Shown here piece by piece: positions 38,558 through 47,824 of a stretch of DNA of 64,000 bases (position 1 is its first letter; each line of letters opens with the position of its first letter). The notes under the pieces are model-generated. The model was not told the DNA's origin and made no database searches. It saw only the letters and a list, made by a program, of their open reading frames with translations. A program made the translations under genes and the position numbers. The stretch comes from Thioalkalivibrio sp. ALE31. GTDB taxonomy: Bacteria > Pseudomonadota > Gammaproteobacteria > Ectothiorhodospirales > Ectothiorhodospiraceae. The stretch is from positions 434,001-498,000 of the forward strand of contig NZ_KB905020.1 in NCBI RefSeq assembly GCF_000377405.1, given 5' to 3'.

Positions 38558-39812
38558 GGTGGGTCGCCTGTCCGAGCATCTCCGGCGTCACCACGCGCAC
38601 CCCGCCCGGGGAGACGAAGTAGTCGCGGGCATCGGCCTCGTCGTCCACCCCGATCTCGGTCCCGTCCGGGATCTTGCAGCCCTTGTCGATCACCGCATTG
38701 CGGATCACGCAGTTCTCGCCGACTGTCACACTGGGCAGGATCACCGAGTCTTCCACGGTGGCACAGGCGTTGACCTGCACATTGGAAAACAGCAGGGAGT
38801 GGCGCACGGTGCTCCCGGAGATGATGCAGCCCCCGGAGACCATCGAGTCGATCGCCATGCCACGGCGGTCCTCGTCGTCGAACACGAACTTGGCCGGCGG
38901 CAACTGCTCCTGATAGGTCCAGATCGGCCACTCCGAGTCGTACAGGTTCAGCCCCGGCGTCACCCCGATCAGCTCCAGATTCGCCTGCCAGTAGGAGTCG
39001 ATGGTCCCTACATCGCGCCAGTAGCCCTGGCGCACGCCCTGCTCGTCACGGAACGGATAGGCCATCACCTGGTTTCGCTCGATGATGCCGGGGATGATGT
39101 CCTTGCCGAAATCGTGGCTGGAGAAGGTGTCGTCCGCATCCTTGATCAGCTGGTCGAACAGGAACTCGGTGTTGATCACATAGATCCCCATTGAGGCCAG
39201 CGAGTGGGTCTTGCTGCCGGGGATCAGCGCCGGGTCCTCCGGCTTTTCCGCAAACGAGGTAATGCGGCTGGACGCATCCACCCCCATCACGCCGAAGGCC
39301 TTGGCCCGCTCCTGTTCCACCTCCAGGCAGCCCACCGTCATGTCCGCGCCGCTCTCCACGTGGAAGGCGATCATCTGGCCATAGTCCATCTTGTAGATGT
39401 GGTCCCCGGCCAGGATCAGCACATAGCGCGGATTGTGCTGCCGGATGATGTCGATGTTCTGGTAGACCGCGTCGGCCGTCCCCGCGTACCAGGAGGTCTC
39501 GATGCGCTGCTGCGCCGGCAGCAGCTCGATGAACTCGCCGAATTCCCCGCGCAGGAAGCTCCAGCCCCGCTGCATGTGCTGGATCAGCGAGTGCGCCTTG
39601 TACTGCGTCACCACGGCGACCTGACGGATACCCGAGTTGATGCAGTTGGACAGGGGGAAGTCGATGATGCGGAACTTGCCGCCGAAGGGCACGGCCGGCT
39701 TGGCGCGCCACAGCGTCAGTTGTTTCAGTCGCGAGCCGCGTCCGCCGGCCAGGATCAGGGCAAGGGTCTCCCGGGTCAGGCGGCTGACGTAACGTTGCGG
39801 TTGTGGACTCAT
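38547..39812 (-). CDS. glgC: Glucose-1-phosphate adenylyltransferase
   Basis: GlgC makes ADP-glucose, the donor for glycogen synthesis. From ATG 39812 the product has 421 residues. Motifs are [15 protein letters not shown] (ATP binding), [18 protein letters not shown] (activator and substrate region), [12 protein letters not shown], and a C-terminal beta-helix. GGAT in the right position precedes the start; an extension to 39875 was rejected. The gene overlaps the GH57 gene downstream and is divergent from glgB. No glgA lies in the window. Confidence 0.96.
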   Translation of the reverse strand: MSPQPQRYVSRLTRETLALILAGGRGSRLKQLTLWRAKPAVPFGGKFRIIDFPLSNCINSGIRQVAVVTQYKAHSLIQHMQRGWSFLRGEFGEFIELLPAQQRIETSWYAGTADAVYQNIDIIRQHNPRYVLILAGDHIYKMDYGQMIAFHVESGADMTVGCLEVEQERAKAFGVMGVDASSRITSFAEKPEDPALIPGSKTHSLASMGIYVINTEFLFDQLIKDADDTFSSHDFGKDIIPGIIERNQVMAYPFRDEQGVRQGYWRDVGTIDSYWQANLELIGVTPGLNLYDSEWPIWTYQEQLPPAKFVFDDEDRRGMAIDSMVSGGCIISGSTVRHSLLFSNVQVNACATVEDSVILPSVTVGENCVIRNAVIDKGCKIPDGTEIGVDDEADARDYFVSPGGVRVVTPEMLGQATHHVR

Positions 39813-39939
39813 GCACCCATCCTTGTCGAGGCAAACACGTCCGCATGTACCCGCTCGCTGGGTCCTCGCTCCCACCCGCGGACAAAGCTCGGTGTGTGCC
39901 CTGACCCGCCTCGTGGAACCGCGGTATCCGACAAGCGCG

Positions 39940-39961
39940 CGTACATTAATCAGTGTTTCCC
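39940..39961. repeat. Half-copy of the purF-cvpA repeat arm in the glgC/glgB gap
   Basis: CATTAATCAGTGTTTCCCTA at about 39942-39961 resembles CATTACTCAGTGTTTCCCT in the arm at 1640-1670; GCGCGCGT just upstream resembles GCGAGCGT. Only one arm is seen here. It lies in the 230-base divergent interval between glgC and glgB. Confidence 0.55.
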
Positions 39962-40041
39962 TAGTATGTTGTACTCACGTGTTCTGCCGACCCGGCCTGA
40001 ACCGCACTATTCCACGACCCAAACGCGAGCTTGATCCGAGT

Positions 40042-42255
40042 ATGGCAACAGCCCCCGACAAATGCACCCGTTCCGTCGCCGATCCGTTAGCGCGCCTGGC
40101 CGAGGCCCGGCTCCATGATCCGCACAGCGTCCTGGGGCGCCATGCGCTGGATCAACAAACCACCTGTTATCGGGCCTGGCTACCGCATGCAACGGAGGCC
40201 TCCATCACACTTTGCGACGGGCGCCACATACCCATGGACGCCGCCTCGGGATTCCCCGGGCTGTTCCTGTGGCGTGGGCCGGTGGACACCCTCCCCGCGC
40301 ACCCGCAGCTGGACTGGATGCCCGAGGGTGGCACATCCACGTTGCAGTCAATTGACCCCTGGAGCTTTGCCCCGGACATCCCCGAATTCGATCGCCACCT
40401 GTTCGCCGAGGGCCGCCACTGGCATGCCCATCGCATGCTGGGCGCCCATCCGATGGCCCGCGACGGCATCCACGGCGTGCGCTTCGCCGTGTGGGCGCCC
40501 AACGCCGAACGCGTGTCGGTGGTGGGCGACTTCAACCGCTGGGACGGGCGCTGCCATCCAATGACCGTCCACGCGGGCAGCGGCATCTGGGAGCTGTTCA
40601 TACCGGGGATGACCGCGGAAACGCTGTACAAGTTCGAGATCCGCAATCGCGAGCACGGCAGCCTGCACCTGAAGACCGACCCGTACGCCCGCGCCTACCA
40701 GGTTCGCCCCGAGACCGCCGCCCGCATCCAGGAGGCCAGCACCTATGCCTGGAATGACGAGCACTGGATGCGCAACCGCGATCCGGAGGCCTGGAAGCAT
40801 CGGCCAATGAGCATCTACGAGGTGCATCTGGGCTCCTGGCAGCGCAGTCCCGAGGGCCACTGGCCCAGCTACCGCGAGCTGGCCGAGCGCCTGGTGCCCT
40901 ACGCCCGCGACATGGGCTTTACCCATCTCGAATTGCTGCCGGTCACCGAGCACCCGTTCGACGGATCCTGGGGCTACCAGAGCACCGGCTTCTTCGCACC
41001 CACCTCGCGCTTTGGTCAGCCGGACGACTTTCGCCATTTCGTCGACCAGGCCCATCAGGCCGGTCTTGGCGTGATCCTCGACTGGGTCCCCGGCCACTTC
41101 CCGCGCGACGAGTTCGCGCTGGCCCGATTCGATGGCACCGCGCTGTACGAACACGCCGACCCGCGCATCGGCGAGCACCGCGGCTGGGGCACCCTGATCT
41201 TCAACTACTCGCGCCCCGAGGTCCGCAACTTCCTGCTCTCCAGCGCCCTGTGCTGGGTCGAGGACTTCCACCTCGACGGCCTGCGCGTGGATGCCGTCGC
41301 CTCCATGCTCTATCGCGACTACGACCGCGAAGGCGAGGACTGGCTGCCCAACATCCACGGCGGCAACGAAAACCTGGAGGCCATCGACTTCCTGCGCCAC
41401 CTGAACGAGACGGTCCAGACCAGTCATCCGGGCGTCGCCATGATCGCCGAGGAATCTACCGCCTGGCCGGGGGTCAGCCGCCCGCCGTCCATGGGCGGGC
41501 TGGGCTTCACCATGAAGTGGAACATGGGGTGGATGCACGACACCCTGACCTACTTCGGGATGGACCCGATCTACCGCATGCACCACCACGGCCAGCTCAC
41601 GTTCGGCCAGCTCTACGCCTATAGCGAGAACTTCGTCCTGCCGTTCTCGCACGACGAGGTGGTACACGGGAAGCGCAGCCTGCGCGGACGCATGCCGGGC
41701 AACGAGTGGGAACAGCACGCCAACCTGCGCCTGCTCTACAGCTGGCAGTGGCTCTACCCCGGCAAGAAACTCCTGTTCATGGGCCAGGAATTCGGCCAGG
41801 GCCCGGAATGGTCGGAGGATCGCGAACTGGACTGGTACGTACTGCAGTACCCGCTGCACCAGGGCCTGCAGAACCTGGTGCGGGATCTGAACCGCGCCTA
41901 CCGCGCCGACCCCGCCCTGCACGCCCGGGAATTCGAACCGGACGGCTTCGACTGGCTGGACTGCGACGATGCCGCGCACTCCACCCTGAGCTTCGTGCGC
42001 CGCGACCACCAGGGCCGCCAGGTCGTGGTGGTGCTGAACCTGACGCCGGTGGAGCGCCCGGCCTACCCCGTACCCGCGCCCCACGCCGGGCGCTGGCGGG
42101 TCACCCTGAACAGTGACGCCGAGGTCTACGGTGGGGGCTCGCGCGGCCCGGCGGAGGCCTATGCCGAGCCGGTGGAACGCCACGGGCACCCCGCGACACT
42201 CTACCTGCATCTGCCGCCACTGGCGGCCCTGTTACTGGAGCCAGCCGGCGACTGA
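40042..42255 (+). CDS. glgB: 1,4-alpha-glucan branching enzyme
   Basis: GlgB introduces alpha-1,6 branches into glycogen. From ATG 40042 the product has 737 residues, close to the 728 of E. coli. It has an N-terminal CBM48 module, then a GH13 barrel. [19 protein letters not shown] contains the nucleophile Asp, [13 protein letters not shown] the acid/base Glu and [13 protein letters not shown] the third Asp. A C-terminal all-beta domain ends [11 protein letters not shown]. The frame continues upstream to 39811 without motifs, so the shorter start is used. Confidence 0.97.
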   Translation: MATAPDKCTRSVADPLARLAEARLHDPHSVLGRHALDQQTTCYRAWLPHATEASITLCDGRHIPMDAASGFPGLFLWRGPVDTLPAHPQLDWMPEGGTSTLQSIDPWSFAPDIPEFDRHLFAEGRHWHAHRMLGAHPMARDGIHGVRFAVWAPNAERVSVVGDFNRWDGRCHPMTVHAGSGIWELFIPGMTAETLYKFEIRNREHGSLHLKTDPYARAYQVRPETAARIQEASTYAWNDEHWMRNRDPEAWKHRPMSIYEVHLGSWQRSPEGHWPSYRELAERLVPYARDMGFTHLELLPVTEHPFDGSWGYQSTGFFAPTSRFGQPDDFRHFVDQAHQAGLGVILDWVPGHFPRDEFALARFDGTALYEHADPRIGEHRGWGTLIFNYSRPEVRNFLLSSALCWVEDFHLDGLRVDAVASMLYRDYDREGEDWLPNIHGGNENLEAIDFLRHLNETVQTSHPGVAMIAEESTAWPGVSRPPSMGGLGFTMKWNMGWMHDTLTYFGMDPIYRMHHHGQLTFGQLYAYSENFVLPFSHDEVVHGKRSLRGRMPGNEWEQHANLRLLYSWQWLYPGKKLLFMGQEFGQGPEWSEDRELDWYVLQYPLHQGLQNLVRDLNRAYRADPALHAREFEPDGFDWLDCDDAAHSTLSFVRRDHQGRQVVVVLNLTPVERPAYPVPAPHAGRWRVTLNSDAEVYGGGSRGPAEAYAEPVERHGHPATLYLHLPPLAALLLEPAGD

Positions 42256-42367
42256 CGTCGGGGCGCCTCGGGCCGAAGCCGCTAAGACCGGCTCCTGTTT
42301 GCAGGCCCGTGCGGGCCCGGAACTCGCGGCCCCAATGCCGGCCATGGGCTCGGGATCGGGATCGGGC

Positions 42368-43507
42368 TCATTCCAGGCGATAAAGCCCGCCATCCGAATG
42401 GTCCGTCAGCACATAGATGTGCCCCTCCGGTCCCTCGCGGACATCACGAATGCGCCCGATCTTGCCGTGCAGCAGCTCTTCCATGTGCACGACTTCGTCG
42501 TCCTCGATCACGATGCGCAGGATCCGTTCGGCACGCAGGCCACCCGCCAGCAGATTGCCTTGCCAGGACTCGAAGCGATCCGCGGTCACCATCGCCAGCC
42601 CGGACGGCGCCAGCGTCGGCAGGAACTCGTAGACCGGGTCGATCATGTCCGCGTCGTGACGCGCCTCGCCAAAGGGTTCCTCGGACCGATAGTCGCGCCC
42701 CCGCGACACCACCGGCCAGCCATAGTTGCCCCCGGCTTCCATACGGTTCAGTTCATCCCCACCCCGGGGCCCGTGGTCCGTCAGCCAGATCGTGCCGTCC
42801 GCCGGATCCACCACCAGACCCTGCGAATTGCGCAGGCCATAGGCAAAGATGTGTGGCTGGGCATCATCGCGGTCGACAAACGGGTTGTCCGCCGGGGCCT
42901 CGCCATCCTCGGTCAGGCGCAGCAGCGACCCGGTGTGCGCGGAAAGGTCCTGGGACGGGTCTTCCTGCCGACGATCGCCGATCGTCATCAGCAGGGTGCC
43001 ATCGGCCTGCCAGGCCAGCCGCGAACCGAAGTGGCCCGGATTGCTCCCGCCCCGGTCCTGACGGAACAGCTCCTCCACCTCGTGCAGGGCCCCGTCCTCC
43101 AGACGCCCGCGCCCCAGCGCGGTGTAGGACTGGTCGGAATCCCCGGTGACATAGGTGAAATACACCCGGTGGTTCGCCGCGAAGTCCGTGTGCAGCACGA
43201 CATCCAGCAAGCCGCCCTGGCCGCGCGCCACGACATCCGGCACACCCTCGACCGAGCTCACCTCGCCATCGCGCACCTGTTTCAGCGCACCCGTCCGTTC
43301 GGTCACCAGATAGCCACCGTCCGGCAGGAAGGCCACCGACCAGGGGTGCTCCAGATCACCGGCTACCCGCACAAGATCGAAACGTTCGTACTCGCTGGAG
43401 ATGCCTTCCTCGACCACTTCGCCGGCCAGGGCCGAGCCCACCAGCGCCAGCCCCGCGACCAGCGCACCGGTGCGGATGGCGTAGCCTCGTGTCATTGCCT
43501 CTCGCAT
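42368..43507 (-). CDS. PQQ-dependent aldose sugar dehydrogenase-like protein
   Basis: From ATG 43507, which has GGGAGG six bases upstream, the product has 379 residues with a signal peptide (MREAMTRGYAIRTGALVAGLALVGSALAG). It looks like a six-bladed propeller of the soluble glucose/sorbosone dehydrogenase family (E. coli YliI type). LEHPWSVAFLPDGGYLVTER starts blade one; HFGSRLAWQADGTLLMTIGD, YGLRNSQGLVVDPADG and DELNRMEAGGNYGWPVVS are family motifs. It would oxidise sugars in the periplasm using PQQ. The spacer to glgB (42256-42367) holds only a short GGGATC-type repeat. Confidence 0.88.
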   Translation of the reverse strand: MREAMTRGYAIRTGALVAGLALVGSALAGEVVEEGISSEYERFDLVRVAGDLEHPWSVAFLPDGGYLVTERTGALKQVRDGEVSSVEGVPDVVARGQGGLLDVVLHTDFAANHRVYFTYVTGDSDQSYTALGRGRLEDGALHEVEELFRQDRGGSNPGHFGSRLAWQADGTLLMTIGDRRQEDPSQDLSAHTGSLLRLTEDGEAPADNPFVDRDDAQPHIFAYGLRNSQGLVVDPADGTIWLTDHGPRGGDELNRMEAGGNYGWPVVSRGRDYRSEEPFGEARHDADMIDPVYEFLPTLAPSGLAMVTADRFESWQGNLLAGGLRAERILRIVIEDDEVVHMEELLHGKIGRIRDVREGPEGHIYVLTDHSDGGLYRLE

Positions 43508-43589
43508 GCCGTACCTCCCGTTATCTGCCATTGCAGAAATGGGACACGACGACCGGGGGATTGTTCACGCGACGGCGTGGTGTGCCGAA

Positions 43590-45080
43590 TCAGGCCTCCG
43601 GGCGCAGGTGCGGGAACAGCAGCACGTCACGGATCGACGGGCTGTTCGTCAGCAGCATCACCAGGCGGTCGATGCCGATGCCCTCGCCCGCCGTGGGCGG
43701 CAGGCCATACTCCAGGGCGCGGATGTAGTCAGCGTCGTAGTGCATCGCCTCGTCGTCGCCGGCGTCCTTCTCCGCGACCTGGGCCTGGAAGCGCTCGGCC
43801 TGGTCCTCGGGGTCGTTGAGCTCGGAGAAGCCGTTGGCGATCTCGCGCCCGCCGACGAACAGCTCGAAGCGGTCGGTCACGAACGGGTCGTCGTCGTTGC
43901 GCCGCGCCAGTGGCGAGACCTCGGTCGGATAGGCGGTGATGAAGGTCGGGTGGCGCAGCTTGTTTTCGGCGGTGTACTCGAAGATCTCGGTCCACAGCTT
44001 GCCCAGTCCAAAGCTCGCCTTGATCGGGATCTCCAGCCGCTCGCAGTGGGCGCGCACCCTGTCGATATCGCCCAGGTCTTCGCTGCTGATCTCCCGGTTG
44101 TGCTCGAGGATCGCCTCGCGCACCGTCATGCGGGTGAACGGCTGGCCGAAATCGTAGGTCTCGCCCTGATACTCGATGGTGGTCGTGCCCAGCACGTCCT
44201 CGCACAGCCCGCGCAGCAGCGTCTCGGTGCGGTCCATCAGCGCATGGTAATCCACGAACGCCTCGTAGAACTCGAGCATGGTGAACTCGGGGTTGTGCCG
44301 GGTGGACAGCCCCTCGTTGCGGAAATTGCGGTTGATCTCGAAGACCTTCTCGAAGCCGCCGACGACCAGGCGCTTCAGATACAGCTCCGGCGCGATGCGC
44401 AGGTACAGCGGCATGTCCAGCGCATTGTGGTGGGTGGCGAACGGCCGCGCGGTCGCGCCGCCCGGGATCACCTGCATCATCGGGGTCTCCACCTCGATGA
44501 AGTCCTCGCGCTCGAAGTACTCGCGGATGTAGCGCACGATTCGGGTGCGGGTGCGGAACAGCTCGCGGCTGTCCGGGCTGGTGATCAGATCCACGTAGCG
44601 CTGGCGGTAGCGCTGTTCCTGGTCGGTCAGGCCGTGGAACTTCTCCGGCAGCGGGCGCAGGCTCTTGGTCAGCAGACGCAGCTCGTCCAGCTGCACCGTC
44701 AGCTCGCCGGTCTTCGTCTTGAACAGCGTACCCTGCCCGCCGACGATATCGCCCAGATCCCAGTGCTTGAAGGCCGCGTAGACGCCCTCCGGCAGGCTGT
44801 CGCGCTGGGCGAACAGCTGGATGTCCCCGGACTGGTCGCGCAGGCGGACAAAGCTCGCCTTGCCCATCACGCGCTTGCCGATCATGCGCCCGGCGACCGT
44901 CACGCGGACCCCCTGCCCCTCCAGCGCCTCGCCTTCGGTGTCGTCATGCGCGGCGTGCAGATCGGCCGCCAGGGCATCGCGGCGGAAGTCGTTGGGGAAG
45001 GCCGGGCCGGCCTCGCGCAGCTCGTTCAGCTTGGCGCGCCGCTGGGCGATCAGCTTGTTCTCGTCGGTAATCTCGGTCAT
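43590..45080 (-). CDS. lysS: Lysyl-tRNA synthetase (class II)
   Basis: The product has 496 residues. It has an N-terminal OB-fold anticodon-binding domain (about 55-150, [21 protein letters not shown]) and a class II catalytic core. Motif 2 is [18 protein letters not shown] and motif 3 [20 protein letters not shown]. Length matches the bacterial enzyme. It lies 24 bases after prfB, the same prfB-lysS order as in E. coli, and the two are likely co-transcribed. Confidence 0.98.
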   Translation of the reverse strand: MTEITDENKLIAQRRAKLNELREAGPAFPNDFRRDALAADLHAAHDDTEGEALEGQGVRVTVAGRMIGKRVMGKASFVRLRDQSGDIQLFAQRDSLPEGVYAAFKHWDLGDIVGGQGTLFKTKTGELTVQLDELRLLTKSLRPLPEKFHGLTDQEQRYRQRYVDLITSPDSRELFRTRTRIVRYIREYFEREDFIEVETPMMQVIPGGATARPFATHHNALDMPLYLRIAPELYLKRLVVGGFEKVFEINRNFRNEGLSTRHNPEFTMLEFYEAFVDYHALMDRTETLLRGLCEDVLGTTTIEYQGETYDFGQPFTRMTVREAILEHNREISSEDLGDIDRVRAHCERLEIPIKASFGLGKLWTEIFEYTAENKLRHPTFITAYPTEVSPLARRNDDDPFVTDRFELFVGGREIANGFSELNDPEDQAERFQAQVAEKDAGDDEAMHYDADYIRALEYGLPPTAGEGIGIDRLVMLLTNSPSIRDVLLFPHLRPEA

Positions 45081-45104
45081 CGGGAATCCCGGTAAAAGAA
45101 AGCG

Positions 45105-46203
45105 TTACAGCCCGCTCTTCAGGCTGGCTTCAATGAACTGGTCCAGGTCGCCGTCGAGCACGGCCTGGGTGTTGCCGACCTCCACGCCGGTGCGCAGATC
45201 CTTGATCCGCGACTGGTCGAGCACGTAGGAGCGGATCTGGCTGCCCCAGCCGATGTCGGACTTGGTGTCCTCCACCGCCTGCTTCTCGGCATTGCGCTCC
45301 TGCAACTCGCGTTCGTACAGCTTGGCGCGCAACTGATTCATCGCCATCTCGCGGTTCTTGTGCTGCGAACGTCCCGCCTGACAGGCGGTGACCACCCCGG
45401 TCGGGACGTGCGTGATGCGGACCGCGGAATCGGTCGTGTTCACGTGCTGCCCGCCGGCGCCGGAGGACCGATAGGTATCCACCCGCAGGTCGGCCGGGTT
45501 GATCTCGATCTCGAAGTTCTCGTCGATCTCCGGCGAGGCGAACACGGAGGCGAACGAGGTATGCCGGCGGTTGCCGGAATCGAACGGCGACTTGCGCACC
45601 AGACGGTGCACACCGGTCTCGGTGCGCAGCCAGCCGAAGGCGTACTCGCCCTGGATGTGCACGGTGGCACTCTTGATCCCGGCCGTCTCGCCTTCGGAGA
45701 GCTCGGTGACCTCGGCCTTGAAGCCCTTGTGCTCGGCCCAGCGCAGGTACATACGCAGCAGCATATTCGCCCAGTCCTGGGCCTCGGTGCCGCCGGAGCC
45801 GGCCTGTATGTCGAGGTAGGCGTTGGCCTCGTCCATGTCCCCGGAGAACATGCGGCGGAATTCGAGCCCCTCCACGCGCGCGGTCAGGGCGTCGACATCG
45901 GTCTCGACCGACGCCGCCGTCTCCTCGTCGTCATCCGCCTCGGCCATCTCCAGCAGGTCCCGGCTCTCGTCCAGCTGAGTGCCGATCTCGCGGATGTTGA
46001 TGACCACACCCTCGAGCTGGGCCCGCTCCTTGTTCAGGGCCTGGGCCTGCTCCGGGTCATTCCAGATGTCGGGGTTTTGCTCCAGCTCCCGCTGGACTTC
46101 TTCCAGCCGTTCTTCCTTGGCCGGGTAGTCAAAGATACCCCCTAAGGGCGTCCAGGCGGCCCTTCAGGTCATCGATCCGGGAGTACAGCGCGTTCAGTTC
46201 CAT
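45105..46203 (-). CDS. prfB: Peptide chain release factor 2 with programmed +1 frameshift
   Basis: RF2 reads UGA and UAA stops. A 24-codon first frame starts at ATG 46203 ([20 protein letters not shown]) and ends at TGA 46131-46129. The second frame continues from 46130 ([12 protein letters not shown]). Joined, the protein has 365 residues, the same as in E. coli. The tripeptide SPF (VRKSPFDSG) that reads UGA and the GGQ motif (GAGGQHVN) are both present. Skipping base 46131 joins the frames. lysS lies downstream. Confidence 0.97.
46129..46143 (-). promoter_or_regulatory. prfB: prfB autoregulatory frameshift site
   Basis: Minus strand reads AGGGGGTATCTTTGAC: a Shine-Dalgarno-like AGGGGG, the slippery CTT codon and an in-frame TGA. 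RF2 scarcity lets the ribosome slip to +1, so RF2 controls its own level. This matches the classic bacterial site. Confidence 0.95.
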
Positions 46204-46290
46204 GGCAGTTTCCGTCGGGTGTCGTGGCGCGCACGGCACGTTCCATCAGGTGGCGAGAAAAGCCGCGCAGTATAACACCGGCACGCGGCT

Positions 46291-47238
46291 TCAGGGCCGC
46301 CTTGGGCGGCGCCAGAAGGCCAGCGCCTGGCGGCGGTCGAGCCGCAGTACGGGGTGGCTGGACTGCGGGTCCACGAACTCCAGCGCACGCAGTTCCCCGC
46401 GGAACACGCCGCACACCCCGGGCGCGACCACGTCATCGGCGACCGATTCCAGCAGCTCCAGGCGTCGTTCGGGGGACGGCGGGGCCCCCAGCGCGTCGAC
46501 CACGACCACCGTGTCGCCGGATTCCGCCGGCGTGCAGGCCGGATCCGGGCACCAGTCGATACCGGCGCCCCGTGCCAGCCAGCGGCCGATCGCCCCGCCG
46601 CCACAGACGCGCCTCACGTCGCTGGCTCCGCCGGCAAAGCCCGGCGTCCATAGCCACAGCCCATGCACCGCACCACGTCCCTCACGCTCGCGTTCCAGGT
46701 TGACGGGGTGCTGGAACCACGCCATCTGCAAGCCGGTCGCCAGGACCTGGAGACGCCGCGCGACATCGCCCTGCAGCGAGGGGGCCACCATGGATCGACC
46801 GAGCCCGACAGACGGCGGCGGGCCGGAGGCCTCGCCCTCGGCGTCCAGCTGCAGCTCCCACAGGCCGTCTTCGCCCAGGCCCAGGGTGGCGCCGGCCGCC
46901 TCCAGTTCCGGCTGCGCGGCCGCCCACAACGCCTCGCGCTCGGCGTCCGCCACGGGCTCTACCGCCGAGGCCACGAGCTCCTTCATCCCGGGCGTCAAGT
47001 GCACCGGCTGGGCCAGCCAGGTCCGCGCCCCACGCCCCCGCGGCTGATACCCCAGGCACTCGGCCAGCGCGGCCTCCCAGCCTTCCGCGCCCGGCCCCGC
47101 ACCCACGGGCCGGGCGCGTCCCAGCCAGCGGGCCAGACGCCGCACGGGTCGCGACGCATCGTCCCGAGTCGCCCCGGGCGAGGCCCATAGCCCCGGGAGC
47201 AGGTACCGGACCCGGCGTTCCGCACCGCCTCCAGTCAT
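46291..47238 (-). CDS. Uncharacterised protein, distant metal-enzyme-like gammaproteobacterial family
   Basis: The 315-residue protein has RVRYLLPGLWA at its start, GLWELQLDAEGEA in the middle and VVVVDALGAPPSPERRLELLE late. No clear catalytic motif is visible. Proteins of this kind near prfB or recJ in gammaproteobacteria are sometimes labelled phosphoglycerate-mutase-like. I cannot confirm that from sequence. The ATG overlaps the psiE stop as ATGA, so the two are coupled. The 87-base gap to prfB contains no obvious terminator. Confidence 0.7.
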   Translation of the reverse strand: MTGGGAERRVRYLLPGLWASPGATRDDASRPVRRLARWLGRARPVGAGPGAEGWEAALAECLGYQPRGRGARTWLAQPVHLTPGMKELVASAVEPVADAEREALWAAAQPELEAAGATLGLGEDGLWELQLDAEGEASGPPPSVGLGRSMVAPSLQGDVARRLQVLATGLQMAWFQHPVNLEREREGRGAVHGLWLWTPGFAGGASDVRRVCGGGAIGRWLARGAGIDWCPDPACTPAESGDTVVVVDALGAPPSPERRLELLESVADDVVAPGVCGVFRGELRALEFVDPQSSHPVLRLDRRQALAFWRRPRRP

Positions 47239-47699
47239 TGATCGGACCCGTAACGCCCCTTGGGCACGTCCCGCTCCCCGGCTGGATCGTTCTCGATCCC
47301 CGGGGCCACCCGTCCCTCGTCGTCATAGGGGAACCGGATGTGGCCATAGCGCAGGACCAGCACCGCACCGGCCAGGATCAGGATGCCTGCCGTCACCGCG
47401 ATCAACTCCCACTCCGACATTTCCTTCATGTCGATGATCACGTAGCGTGCCAGCGCGACGATCGCGATATAGATCGGCAGGCGCACCGGCAGGCGCCGGG
47501 ATCGCAGGTAGATCCCGACCATGGCCAGCACTTCGAGAAAGATAAACAGCAACAGCAGATCGGCCAGCCCCACCCACATCGCCGAGATCATGGTGGCGAT
47601 CTCCTGCAGGATCGCGATCACGGTGGCCACGGCAATGACGACCAGCACCGCCACCTCGACATGATGCAGGGCGCGGCGCCCGGTGTGTTCGATGTTCAT
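47235..47699 (-). CDS. psiE: PsiE-like phosphate-starvation-inducible membrane protein
   Basis: From ATG 47699, with GGGAGAG upstream, the product has 154 residues. Four hydrophobic segments are seen: VAVLVVIAVATVIAILQE, LLLLFIFLEVLAMVGIYL, LPIYIAIVALARYVIID and LIAVTAGILILAGAVLVLRY. These match the PsiE family in layout and length. E. coli PsiE is induced by phosphate starvation; its role is unknown. It is coupled to the following uncharacterised gene and divergent from the thioredoxin-like gene. Confidence 0.82.
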   Translation of the reverse strand: MNIEHTGRRALHHVEVAVLVVIAVATVIAILQEIATMISAMWVGLADLLLLFIFLEVLAMVGIYLRSRRLPVRLPIYIAIVALARYVIIDMKEMSEWELIAVTAGILILAGAVLVLRYGHIRFPYDDEGRVAPGIENDPAGERDVPKGRYGSDQ

Positions 47700-47824
47700 G
47701 ACTCTCCCTTGTTGCGAGGATTCGCGAATCCAGGACTCGTGCCATCGTATCACCCGCTCCGGGCCTGAACGTGCGCTTGTCCATCTGGTCTATAACACTA
47801 GATACAGAGAGTCTGGCCCTTGCC

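Noticed and set aside
40348-42210. 620-residue minus-strand frame
   Set aside because: Antisense to glgB, which has all catalytic motifs.
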